Under the pieces are notes generated by a model. It was not told the origin of the DNA. It was given only the letters and a program-made list of their open reading frames with translations, and searched no databases. A program made the translations under genes and the position numbers. This document shows, in pieces, positions 34,942 through 46,499 of a stretch of 64,000 nt of DNA (the first letter of the stretch is position 1; each line of letters opens with the position of its first letter). The stretch is from positions 2,232,001 through 2,296,000 of the forward strand of contig NW_025408678.1 of NCBI RefSeq assembly GCF_020360975.1, in the 5' to 3' direction. The DNA comes from Hirsutella rhossiliensis. Lineage: Eukaryota; Ascomycota; Sordariomycetes; Hypocreales; Ophiocordycipitaceae.

Positions 34942-37900
34942 GTATAAGCTATTAACTAATAGATCTAATAGATATCTCTTTAAAGAGGGCGCCTCTTTCT
35001 TAAGGAAGTACTCTGCCCTTCCTTAGATAGATAGGAAGTATTATAGCTATCCTAGAAGCGATTAAAAGCGCGACGGCTAATAAGAAGGATAAGGTTCTCG
35101 CTATACTAAGAGAGCCGTTTATAAGACTAGCTTTAACCCTTACGACCTCTATAATACTAGTTATAGCGGCGATACTACCGACGTAAAAGCCGCTCCCTTA
35201 GCTAACTTAAGATAGTAAGCTAGAGTCCTTTTACTTCTTCCTTAGCTAGCTATAGATAAAGTTTATAACTAACGAGAAATTAGGCTTAAATAGCTATCGC
35301 GATATAGTATAGTATTTACTCCTTTATACGCTACTAGAGCCTTAGATATAGCGGATCTTTAGATTCTAAAATAAGGGCGGCCCTAAGGGTAAACGCTACT
35401 TATAAGACTTCTTTTAATACCTTATATATACGTTCGGCAACGTATAAGAGCGGGAGAAGGCGTAAGATAGGCTATAGACCCTTAAGTAGAGAGACGGATA
35501 AACCTTTAGCGAATTCCTTCCCGATTTTAAAGAGACGCTCTTATAAGTAGCGGGGACTATAGTATAAGAAGATAGCGTAAAAATTATATAGCTATAGAAT
35601 TTAATTACGCTAGCCCTATAAGAGCTATTTATCCCTATAATTATACCTACTAACTATAGTAAGTATATAAGCCGGTTAATAAAGGTAGTATAAGGCTATA
35701 AGTAGACGCTATATTTTTAGAAGCTCTATAAGCGTATACTATATAGCGGTAATAGGATTACCGCCCTTTTATAAGATAAATAACTAGCTATTAATATTAA
35801 TAAGGATACCTTAATATCGGCTACCTATATAAACTAAGCTAAACGCGGTAAGAAGACGCTATCGACTACCCTTTATACCGCCCTATACTTTAAGTAGCGG
35901 GTAAAGTAAGTAATAAGTAAGGAAATCGGGAAGAGGAAGGCTAACGGCCGCTACTTACGTTATAGCGTATCTATATACTTTATATTAAAATGCCCCTTCC
36001 TTTTAGCTAAGCGGCCTATAGCGGTTTAAGTAGTAAAGATAGAACTGCTCCTTACCTTAGACTATAAAAAGGACTCCGCCCCCCTAGGCCTAGAGGAAAA
36101 AAATTAGCTTTAGAGTAAAGACGGGCTCTAGAGCCTTAATTACTAGTATTAGTAAAGGAAAAAGAGGAATTATCCGCCTATATAAAAGAGGAGCTTACTT
36201 TAATATAGGTTATAATTAATAACTTTATACTTATTACCGCTCTTATAAATAAGGGCTACTAATATTACGCTATAGTTAACGAGGCGCTTATATAAGAGAT
36301 ATAAGTACTAGTAAAAAAGATCGCCCTAAGGTAAGTAAAGGGCGCTTTAAGCGCGATAGAGGGTACGGTAATTAAAGGTATTATATAGCTAGCTATAAAG
36401 GTCGACGGTTACTATAAGCTTATTATAGCCTATATAATCCCTTAACTAAAGTTTCCCTTAATCCTTAAGAAACCTTAGTTATTATATATAGAGTTATACT
36501 TAGTTTTATACTAAAGGAAGCTATAGTTTAGGCTTATATAATAGTAGGTCTACTATAACGATAGTTCTATAAGCGTAAGACTAAGCATGCGAGCTTTATA
36601 CTTAGTATAAGAAGTCCTTACCTCTATCTTTATAAGAACTATATAATAAGTAAAGCGGGGGTAAGGCTAGGCAGCGGCTAATATAGCGGTCTATATAGTT
36701 AGCTTAGTAGATATCGATAAGGCCCTTTAAATAAAGAAGCTAAAGTCGCCTTTTAAGCTATAGTAATAGATACTAAAGTGCTTTTACGACCTCTTACCGC
36801 TATTTAAGTCCTAGGAAGTAAATAAGCTTAACCTATATAAGCTAAGGGTAAACTATAGGATTATACTTTATACTAATAAGAAGGGGTAGGAACTACCTAT
36901 ACTATTTAGACCGCTATATAGTATATTATATATAGAGCTATTAGTACTAAAGAAGACGCTAAGGGACCTCTTAAATAAGGGTTTTATTTAAGTAAGTAGC
37001 TTTAAAGTAAGAGCGCCGGTCTTATTTATATATAAACTAAGGGGTAGGATATAGTTTTATTATAACTATAAAGCTCTAAATATAATTATAAGGCTAGACC
37101 GCTACCCTTTACCCTTAATTTCGGATATACTTTATAACCTCTTAAAGGTAAAGTAGTTTATAGAGCTAGATATAAAATAAGCGTTTTATAAGGTATAGAT
37201 CTTAGAGGGTAATAAGTAAAAGATAGCGTTCTATATATACTATAGCTTATTTAAGTAGCTTATACTACTCTTTAGCTTCTTAAGAGCGCCCGCTACCTTC
37301 TAGTATTATATTAATAATATACTTTAAGACTTCCTTAATAAGTTTACTTTTATATATATAGATAATATCTTTATCTATATAAGCGGCTCTTATAAGGACT
37401 ATATATAAAAAGTATAAAGGGTCCTAGAGCGCCTTTAACTTTATAGGCTCTACCTCGACCTAGATAAGTATAAATTTAAGGTTAAAAGGGTTAAGTACCT
37501 AGGCTTTATTATCTATATAGGCATAGGTATATAAGCGGATCCTATAAAGATCTAAGTAATCTAAGACTAAGCGGCCCTAATTATATAAACGGGCGTATAG
37601 AGCTTCCTTAGGTTCGCGAACTATTATAGGATATTTATTAAGGGCTTCTCTTATATTATAATACCCTTAAACGAGATTACTAGGAAATAGACCGCCTTTT
37701 ATTAAGGGCCTATATAAGAAGGAGCGTTCTATATACTTAAGGACTTATTCTTATTAGCCCTAGTACTACTTTAATAGGACTTTAACTAGTCTATATTAGT
37801 CGAAGTAGACTATAGCGGCTAGGCACTTAAGGGAACGCTCTCTTAAGAGGTAGATAGGCGGAAGTAACTAATAGCGTTCTACTCCTATAAGCTAACCCTA

Positions 37901-38579
37901 GCGGAGCGGAATTACGCTATTTATAATAAGGAGATACTAGCGATTATTAGCTACCTTAAGTAATAGTAAGCGGAGCTCTAGAGCTATAAGAGCTTTAAGG
38001 TTCTTATAGACTATAGGAACCTTAAGTACTTTATAACCCGCTAGTACCTCTTAGAGCGGTAAGCTTACTAGCCGGAGTATCTCTTATACTTTAACTTCTT
38101 AATTAAGTACTAGCTAAGGTAGGACTCTATAGTCTTAGATATACTTTCTTAGAGGGATTAAGACCGGCTAATAAGAGTAGATATTAAGGCCTAGGATCTA
38201 TAGCTTATCTTATAAGAAGCGCTACGGACTTATATAAGAGCTTCCCTAGTAAAGGAAGGCGCGGCGCTAATAAAAGGTTAGTAAGGGGAAATACTAAGAG
38301 GTCTTTATTAAGTAGTATAGGTATCTCGACCTTATATAGGAACCTATATATACGTTTATAGGAACTATAGCCCTTAATAAGTTTAAAGCTTTATTTAGAA
38401 TAATAGATAAGAATAATATATTAATAGACTACTAATAGTAGCCTAGGCTAAGACTATAAAGTAAGTAAAGTAAAGTAGGTAGTTATAATAATATAAGCGT
38501 AATAATATAAGTAGAGATAAAAATAGCGTTTATTTTAAAGTAGAGCCCTTAGACTACTTAGACCTACTTATTATCCTTA

Positions 38580-39582
38580 CCGTTATCTTTATCTTTATCC
38601 TTATTATCCTCCTCTACTTTATTAGCGGTAGCGGCGCTCTTTAAGGCGCTTAAGCGGCTATTTAAGCCCGCGAGCTAGTTAGCGGTAGCGGCGGCTCTAG
38701 GGGCTCTAAGGGTAAGGGGGGCCCGGCTAGTAGTAGCGGCGGGCAGCGGCGGGCACGGCTAGGGGGACCGCCGATAGGGCGACGGAGGTAGTATCCTTAG
38801 TACTAAGAGAGTTAGCGGCGGAAGTAAAAGAGCTAAAAGAGAGGAATATACTTAAGGATAAGGCCTTAATACTTAAGGGCGTAGAGATTATAGTAGGTAG
38901 TAGCGGCTATAGTAAGGCGCTTCTTAGTAGCCCCTTATACCTACCTATATACGCTAGCCTTTTAAGCTAACGCCGTAGCGAGTAAGATAGGAGGCGCCGC
39001 CTTATAGGCGCGGCTAGTACGTACGTACTAGTAATAACTACTACTATAGCGGCGCCCGACTTAGTCGGTATAGGGGAGTTCCTATAACGCGTACTATATA
39101 TAAGGGGCCGCGCGGGCGGCTCCGGCCTATACTTAGCGTTTATACTTTAAGAAGTTAGCGGAAAATAGCTATTACGCTTATTAAGTAGCGGACTTATAGG
39201 GGTAGTAAAAGCGGAGGCGGGGGTAGAAGGGCCGGGCGTTATAGCCGGCGGCGGGGATAGCGTTATTACCTAGAAGGGCAACGTAAGGACGGCTAGCGTA
39301 GTAGAGGTAAAGGCGGCGGCTATAGGCGCGGTCGCGGGGGCGTAGGTAGGAGTAGCGGTAGCGGCGGAGCCGTCGTCGGCCGTGCTTAGTATAGCGTTAA
39401 CGAACGACTCCGTATACTCTAAGAAGAAGGAAGTAAGGGAGGGGGAGGTAGATATATCTATCGCGGAAGTTAGTATTATAGATTACGGCCTCCCGCTCTA
39501 TAAAGCAGAGAACTTATTAGTTAAAGTTATTATTATTAGGGCTATTATTATAGCTATAGCTATTACTATAAGTATACGTTAA
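38580..39582 (+). pseudogene. Extra 3' ORF of Gypsy-D1
   Basis: Downstream of pol lies a GC-rich, plus-strand frame with few stops. It includes a coiled-coil-like ELAAEVKELKERNILKDKAL near 38810-38870, an Ala/Gly/Val-rich middle, and an uninterrupted final 66 codons (39382-39582). D2 has the same segment on its minus strand (about 57990-58900), so it belongs to the family. I do not recognise it; no convincing envelope features are visible. It lies where an integrase C-terminus or an accessory gene would be. Confidence 0.5.
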
Positions 39583-40017
39583 TAAAGTAGCCTATATAGC
39601 TAAGAACGAACTAACGCCTTAGGTAAAGCGGAACTTACTTATTACTACTACTACTATAGTTAAAGAAGGAGGAGAAGGAAAGGAAAGAGGAAGGGGGGGA
39701 TACTACCTTATATACCCTTAGGTAAAGAAAGCTGCCTAAGGCTAAGGGGACGGGTAACCTAAGGCTTACGTAGGTCTAGGCTAGCCGCCGGCTACTTAGG
39801 GGCGTATATAATAGGTTATGCCTTTATTTAAACGGCTAGCTAGCTAATAAGTATATAGCCCGGTTCCGGCTACCTAGGCTAATAAGTATAAGGATAATAG
39901 GGCTAGTAGGGCTAGTATAATTAATAGGAAAAGGTAGGGTAGAGCTAGTAGTATAAGCTTAATAGTATAAAAGCTATTAATTAAGTAACGCCGCGCCGCG
40001 CTTAAGGGAGGGTATTA

Positions 40018-40203
40018 TATAAGAGTCTTTAACTATTATAGGTTATAGGCTTAAGCTATAGCCTAAGCTATATAGTTATATATAGAAGGCCGGATCCTAT
40101 ATATATATATATAAGCTAGCCGCGTATAAGAGAGCTCTATATAGCTTATTAATATTATCCTATAAATAGCACCTATATATATACCTCTACCTACTCTATA
40201 ATA
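40018..40203 (+). repeat. 3' LTR of Gypsy-D1
   Basis: 186 bp, preceded by a purine-rich AAGGGAGGGTATTA that could be the polypurine tract. The AGATT target copy follows at 40204-40208. Confidence 0.92.
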
Positions 40204-40208
40204 AGATT

Positions 40209-42900
40209 TAGTTATAAAATACTTAAAGTTCCTTTTATAATAAAGGGTAAATCGGTCTATAAAAGGGTTCTATATTAAGGATTAAATTATTTAAGTAATC
40301 TATTCTTTTTTTAGCTAGTAGTAAGTCGGATTTATTAGCTAAGTAAGTATCTTTAAACTAATAGAAAGTTAGTAGGATTTTATCTTATTCTTCTTATAAA
40401 ATCCCTTATCTTTATCTTTATTTAATAGTAGGATTAGCTTAAGATTAAGCGCTATTATATATACCCTTACCTCGTTCTTATATTTTTAAAGGAATTTATA
40501 GGGAGTCTATAGGGTTTCGCTACTTAGTTAATACTTAAACTACTACTATCGTTTCTATAAGATAATATAAATATATTTATCTTCTAAGGTAGTAACTAAA
40601 AAAAGAATTAATACTTAATTATTTAGCGTTAACTTATTAATACTAATATAGAAATAAGTAATTATCTTTTTAGTACCTCTTATAATTATTATTTAAAGTA
40701 GTACTAACTATACCTTATACTCTTTTACCTTACTATTACTTAGCCTTAATAACTTAAGGTATAATAGCGCTACTTATAGTAATCCTTACTATTAGGTAAA
40801 GTATATATCTATAAGGTTAATAGTACTATAAGTATCGAAGTATATAAGGACTTTAGTAGGGTTTCGCCTTAATATTATTATAGGAGTTTTAAGTAACTAT
40901 CCTATAAGTATTAGGTTTACTAAGGGAGAGGCGTTTACCTTAATATCTTACCTTTCCTTATTTTATAGTATTAAGTCTAAGAGTCTTTACTAAGGATTTT
41001 ACTTTTAAAGGATTAATATATTCTATAAATAAGTATCTTAGCTTATTATATTAGAAATATATAATTCCTAATTAAGTAAAAAATACTTTCCCTTAATAAT
41101 ATCCCTTAGTTTAGCCCTTAATAAGTATATCGCTAGCTTACTTATTATCGGTTAAATTAATAGTACTTCCTTAATAATTTAGCCTAGCTTATTAGCCTCT
41201 TTAATTCCTTCCCTTATATATACTACCTTAGGGTATAATACTATTTTTATTCCTAGTTCTTTTAAGGGTAAAAGTAGTATTAGTACGTTGCTTCTTATTT
41301 ATAGTAGTATTTATAAGGAACGGTGTTCCTATTATAAATAAAGCAGCTATAATATACTCTCCCGATTATATAAGCTAATAAGTAGTATATTAATTATAGA
41401 TAAAATCCTATATTATAGAGTAAGAATCGCTCGCTATTTTATATATTATTATATATTAAACGGGTTACCGGTTACTATATAATCGGGAATCGAAGAAATA
41501 GAGCTAGCTTAGAATACTAGCTAAGACCTCTTAAGAATACTAGCACGACTAACCTCCTTTAAATATAAATATTAATAGAAGTAAGATACTTCTTAATATA
41601 CTTAAGGTATTACTAAATTCCTTAGTCTTAGGGCTATATAGCATCCTAAATCTAGTCCTAAAAGGTTCTTCTATTTAGCTATAATTATCTATATAAGATA
41701 GTATGTCCGCTAGTAGATAGAAAGATAATTATTAACTTTAATACCTCTTCTATATACTAATATATTACTAATAAATTCTATTAAAAACCCTACCTTATAC
41801 TCCTTCTTCCCCTTTATTATATAATCTTACGTAATTCTATAATTTCCTAAAATTCCGCTTTTACTTATATACCTTAAGAGTATCTTAATATTATTAAGCG
41901 ATTTATATAAGCTCTTCCTATTAATAAGTATAAATAAGTATTAAATAAAGGTTAATTTAGTTTTAAAGTTATAGCTCTAGCTTAGTAAAAAACGTAAGAG
42001 TACGCGTTTTTTTTAATAAGCGTTTAAAATACCTTTCTAAGGAGTTAAGGTATAAGCTAAACTCTAAGAGAGACTAGCTTTCTTATTAGCGAACCTCCTT
42101 TAATTATATTATTAATAGTATCTCCTTATTTATTATATCCTTAATTAAGATAAGTATCTATTCTTTAAAGTATACTTAATCTATACTATATTTAGTTTAG
42201 TTAATTAGCGTTTACTCTTTAAGGTATTAGCGCTTTCTCGCTTTATAATCGCTATATATATAATCTACTATATAAAGGATCTTTATTTTATTATAATAAA
42301 AACGTTTAAGCGCTACTTTAAAAGCGTCCTTTAAATCGTAAGTCTAGTTTAAACGTTTCTATATATTAATAGGTTAAGATAGTTAAGCGATATTTTTAAT
42401 CTTAACCTTACTACTATAACTACTATTTAATTTAAGGGAGTAAGACCGTCGACGCTTCCTTAAATAAATAGTAATAGTACTAGCGCGTTTAGTAATTTCC
42501 TCCTTTAATTATATAACGCGATCTTATAGGTATTTCGTTTCTTTTAGCTCCTTAACGCGCGCTTATAGAGCTATAAGCTTTTCCTTATAAGATAGTTATT
42601 TAATACCTATAAGTAGCGATATCTTTAATATAGTTATAACGCTATCTATAGTAAGGGTCTATTTTAAGGATATATCTTTTTATTCTTTATCTCTTAAGTA
42701 GATACTTAGTATATATAATAAAGAGGCCTTAACTAGTTAACTACTATATTACGCTATAAGAGCGTTATATAGTCTTCTTTAAGTAGCTATCTCTACTAAG
42801 TAACTAAAAAAAACTGCTTTAGAAATTAAAAGGGAATATATATTATAGTATAATTAGTTAGGTAGTAGAGATAGCTAGAGGTACTACGCTATATATATTA
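40209..42900 (-). pseudogene. Gypsy-A front part (protease and gag region), RIP-mutated
   Basis: This is the expected place for protease and gag of Gypsy-A, whose RT ends at the Gypsy-D1 insertion. The minus-strand frame continues leftward into the RT, but I see no clear protease or zinc-knuckle motif in this mutated sequence. It is interrupted by the 568-bp solo LTR at 41312-41879. A 5' LTR should lie near 42800-43083 and is not defined. Confidence 0.5.
41312..41879. repeat. Solo LTR E1 (568 bp), RIP-saturated copy
   Basis: It aligns end to end with 55939-56506 without net length change. Flanks are GTATT (41307-41311) and GTATC (41880-41884), a 5-bp duplication with one C/T difference. It begins TATAAGGAACGGTGTTCC. 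Most differences from its twin are CpA to TpA or TpG to TpA. Called a solo LTR from size and target duplication; it lacks clear TG...CA ends, so another non-autonomous element is possible. Confidence 0.75.
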
Positions 42901-43249
42901 TATTCTCTTTATCGTAAAACTAAAGCTTATAAGAAAAGGAATTTCTCCTCTTTAGTTAAGGTAGTAAGTAGTCTATAACTTATAAGTAAGGTAAGTATAA
43001 TTCCTTACTAATACCTTATTAATACCTTAGTACTATATACCTAAGTACTTTATTAGCTTATACCTCTTAGTAGTACTCTTATAAAATACTAAAGCTTTAA
43101 GGGCGAGTAGAATAATAGCTAGATTAACTACTATAGCCGCTTACTTATCGTTATATAGCTAGCTAATATAGATATTTCGCCCTATATAAGTCTATAGTAA
43201 GTAATTAACTACGCGGCTAAATACTACTTTAAGTTAGAAAAGAAGAGCG
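42900..43249. other. RIP-mutated spacer, no gene
   Basis: No recognisable coding. A stretch of about 43 bp, AAGTACTTTATTAGCTTATA onward (about 43040-43083), is repeated at about 4030-4072 just outside the Copia-B LTR, so both places share an older repeat. Confidence 0.5.
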
Positions 43250-45560
43250 AGCTTTTTACTTAAATCGGGAGGGTCTTAATACCCTAGGTTAAGGACTATA
43301 ACCCCTTAATTTCCTTTACGTTAAAGCTCCTAAATTAGCTAGTTACTAAGCGGGAATACTTAAAGTAGGAGGTTAGCTATATACTCCTTAGCCTACCGTT
43401 ATAGGAAGGGTTATAAACCTACTTATATATCGACTATCGTAACCCTAATAAATATTCCTACTCCCTCTATATTAATAGCGATAAGGTTAACGAGGCCCTT
43501 AATATTTACGAAAAGTATACCTAATACCTAGAAGCCTTAGTAGACCTAAGCTATATCTCCTTCTTAAAATACTAGAATTTCCGCCCTAAGGACCCTTTTA
43601 AGTAAAAGCTATAGTAGCTAAGCAATATTAATAGTAGGCTTTATATACTAGTTTACTTTCCTTATTATTAAGCTAATCTAAAAGGTTAATAGTAGCTAGA
43701 TTACTATTATATAAAGCTAATATTAAACTACTTATATCGGCGGGTTAATAATCTTCTTATAGTTAACGGCTAGCTTTTTAGTTCTTACGCTAAGGTATTC
43801 CCTTATTATTAGCTATACTATAGTTATAGTAATAACTATTACGGTTAGCTAAAAGATATACTATTATAACCCTAAGATAATTAATATAAGGCTCTACCTA
43901 TAGAGGAAGAATTTAATAATAAAGACTAGATTTGCCTCGCCGCCTTTTTACCTAGGAACCCCCTTACTTAGGAAGATCTTAACCTTCTTAGCCGCCGCGA
44001 TATCGATATTAATTATAACTAGATATAGTATATAGGTATATATCTAGAACTTTAAGATAGCTACTAAAAAGACCTTATCGCTAGCTACCCTATAGCTAGT
44101 AATATAGAGGTCCTTAGCTCTTACTAGCGTATTACGCTAAATCTATAATAACGGCTTATATATAATATATTTATAGGTTACTTTAAAGCGTAAAGTTCTA
44201 TTTAAATCCTTTTCTACGTTAATAGTAGTAGTAGTATAGGTTAGTTATTCCTTATTAAGGTGCTTTTATCCTATCTTTAGGCAGCCGCCCTACTAAATCT
44301 TAGCCCTATTTACCGCGTAGCGCTAATAGGCGTTACGAGTAACTAGATATAGGGCAGTACTATTTATTCGTTGCTATACTTCCTAGTAGGAGGTACTTTT
44401 ACCGACCTTCCCTTAGCCGATATAGCCGCCTTTTAGTCCCGCCTACGGTATATTAAATACCTTATTATCGATAAAAAGAGTATACTAGGGCTTAAGTAGC
44501 TCGCGCGGATCGATTCCCGTCTATAGTAGGCCTTTCTATAGCGTAACCTCGAGTTCTTTAGTAGTATAAGCGTCCTACTAATAGGCGATTTCTTCTAATT
44601 ACTACTAGTCTAATAAAAGCCCTTATATTTAACTAGTACTAGCCTATCTTTATTAAAAAGGAGAGGGCAAGTAACCTACTAGTTATTTAACCGTACTATA
44701 TTACTAACTATAGTATAGCGCTAAGCTAGTAATAATTAGGCCTAATTCTATTAAGCGTTATAAGAACTACGCGATATTAAGTTATTTATATTATCCTAGA
44801 ACCTCCTTAGTAACTAGGTATAGGCTACGCTAACGTAGAGAGAAGTTAATAGCTTTAGGACCGCTTTATAAGTATATTCTATAAAGGCCTAAGTTAACTA
44901 ATATAATTAAGAGTATATAGTATACCTTAAAGCCCCGGTAATATAAGTAAGGGCAAAGAATTAAGGCAAGGGCGCGGGGTAAGTATTAAGCGATAATACT
45001 AGCAATCTATCTAATAAGTTCCCTATTACTAAGGGCACTAAGGTAATACTTACTACTAATCTATAGCAACTAGCTAGCTAAGTTAACGGTGCTTAGGGTA
45101 CTATATACGATATCGCTTAGAGCGCCGGCGCTAATCTATTAAAAGACCCCCTAGCCGTTATTATAGTAGACTTTAATAGCTACGACGGACCGCTATATTT
45201 AATAACTAACGAGGGTAGGAAAATCTTACCTATCCTCCTACTTAGGCGAGACTTCCTTATAGGTAACGAGACCTACGCTTATACGTAGTTTCCCTTAATT
45301 ATAGCGTTTACTATTACTATTTATAAATGCTAGAGCCTAATAAAGGATAAAATAGTTACTAATCTCGCTATACGCGACTTCTAAGCCGGTATTAGCTATA
45401 TTGCCGTCTTACGGGTTACCTCGCTTTAAGGCTTACTCCTTAAGGCGCCTTTCGATCGCTAGAGCCTCTATAACTATACGCCGACGGAAGGTTATACGCC
45501 TACGTTTCCTACGTACTATATTTACGGCTAACTATAAGATAGGGATAAAGATGCGCCTCG
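43250..45560 (+). pseudogene. PIF1-family helicase relic (Helitron-type)
   Basis: A single plus-strand frame of about 2.3 kb is broken only by TAA/TAG. Helicase landmarks in order: a Walker A remnant NSSSSIGQLFLIK-like at 44223-44260, GSTIYSLL near 44353-44376, LIIDKKS at 44461-44481, LIGDFFQ-like Walker B region at 44578-44598, and YKC*SLIKDKIV near 45322-45357, the late motif of PIF1 helicases. The upstream part (43450-43900) resembles the region preceding the helicase in fungal Helitron or PIF1-like proteins. No Rep endonuclease His-hydrophobic-His motif is visible, so a free-standing PIF1-like family remains possible. No frameshifts, only RIP-type stops. Confidence 0.75.
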
Positions 45561-45739
45561 CTAACTAATAACGGCGTTAGAGTCAATAGCTAAGCGATCT
45601 ACCGTATCTACCACTCTACTATAACTAAACATCGTCTTCTATAAGCTATAGGGAAGAGGAAGGTACGATATAGGGTATATAGTTAGACTAGGCCTACTAG
45701 GAAGTAGTTTATATAGCTAGTTAGCCGCTATAGGCGGAA

Positions 45740-45790
45740 GGGGGGTTCTAGGGGGTCCCCCTTAAGAAAGTCGAATATAGGTATACGATA
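45740..45790. other. Left edge of the unmutated island, with GC hairpin
   Basis: AGGGGG-T-CCCCCT lies at about 45751-45764, after which CpA and TpG reappear within about 30 bases (ATATTCACTC). If the helicase relic belongs to a Helitron, a GC hairpin near its 3' end would be expected, but the CTRR terminus is not evident. Confidence 0.35.
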
Positions 45791-46499
45791 TTCACTCTTC
45801 GGGCTGGATATTCAGCCGTTAAGCCCCTTGCATTGGCAACTTAATGGGTGTTCGAAGTATTTTACATTTACTTATTAGCCTTGTTCGCCTTGCTTTACCA
45901 GACGTCGCCCCCTGACCCCCCACCTTGATACCATCATATCTACGGATACACGTAGATGCATGTGTACATATACCCTGTCCATTCGCATTCGCATCGTGGC
46001 ACGCATGAATGTATGTACATACATATTTCCGTCTCCTTGGTGGTGGTCGGTGGGCTCCCGAAATGACTCGACACGCCTGACCATTCCGACCCGACCCATA
46101 TTAGTGGGGCCGCGGAAATCACCTCTTCACGGACATCCCGCAACCGGGTTCATAGCACTCCGTGTTAGGCAGGACATGCCGGGGGCTAACGTGGCAGGCC
46201 AATGATGATGGCGCAGCCGCGAGGTTGGAGGGAATATGCTCGTCATGTGCTCCGTATATACATACTTGTGTAGTTGATTGTATCGCCGCGCCCGACATGG
46301 GGCAGCATGAAGCTAGGAAATTGGCCGCTCCCACCTGCTTCGCCGGTGTCGTGTATATAGCGCGTGTCTATTGCTCCCTCTCCCCCTTTCCCTCTTCACC
46401 TCTCTTCGCGCCATCACACTCGCTTTCTTGCAGCTTCTTCGCCAAACTCTGTCTACTGTTTTTTCTTGATTTCTTCAACAGAGAAAGCCATAATCGATC
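45791..46499 (+). promoter_or_regulatory. Upstream region of the secreted-protein gene
   Basis: No coding feature. A perfect 16-bp palindrome ATGTATGTACATACAT lies at 46009-46024. A TATA-like GTATATAGC sits at about 46351-46359, followed by a long pyrimidine-rich tract (46368-46480), typical of fungal core promoters upstream of the start codon. Transcription start is inferred to lie in or near the CT tract. Confidence 0.4.

Larger units (their letters stand above)
34756..40203 (+). mobile_element. Gypsy-D1, 5.4-kb element with integrase deleted, RIP-mutated
   Basis: LTRs of exactly 186 bp (34756-34941, 40018-40203) and perfect 5-bp duplications AGATT (34751-34755, 40204-40208) define it. On the plus strand come gag (about 35400-36050, with TFSEFLPDFKETLL near 35500 and a decayed zinc knuckle near 35960), protease (about 36200), RT with FIYIDNIFIY at 37351-37383, RNase H (about 37740-38000) and an extra 3' ORF. 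The integrase core present in the D2 copy is missing: sequence jumps near 38265 from the RNase H/integrase border to downstream sequence, a loss of about 1.5 kb. CpG is abundant and CpA nearly absent. Confidence 0.9.

Noticed and set aside
1..45780. Mitochondrial or centromeric DNA, from the high AT content
   Set aside because: The AT richness is explained by CpA-specific mutation of identifiable nuclear retroelements with CpG-rich tracts left intact; no mitochondrial genes are seen. A pericentromeric location cannot be excluded.
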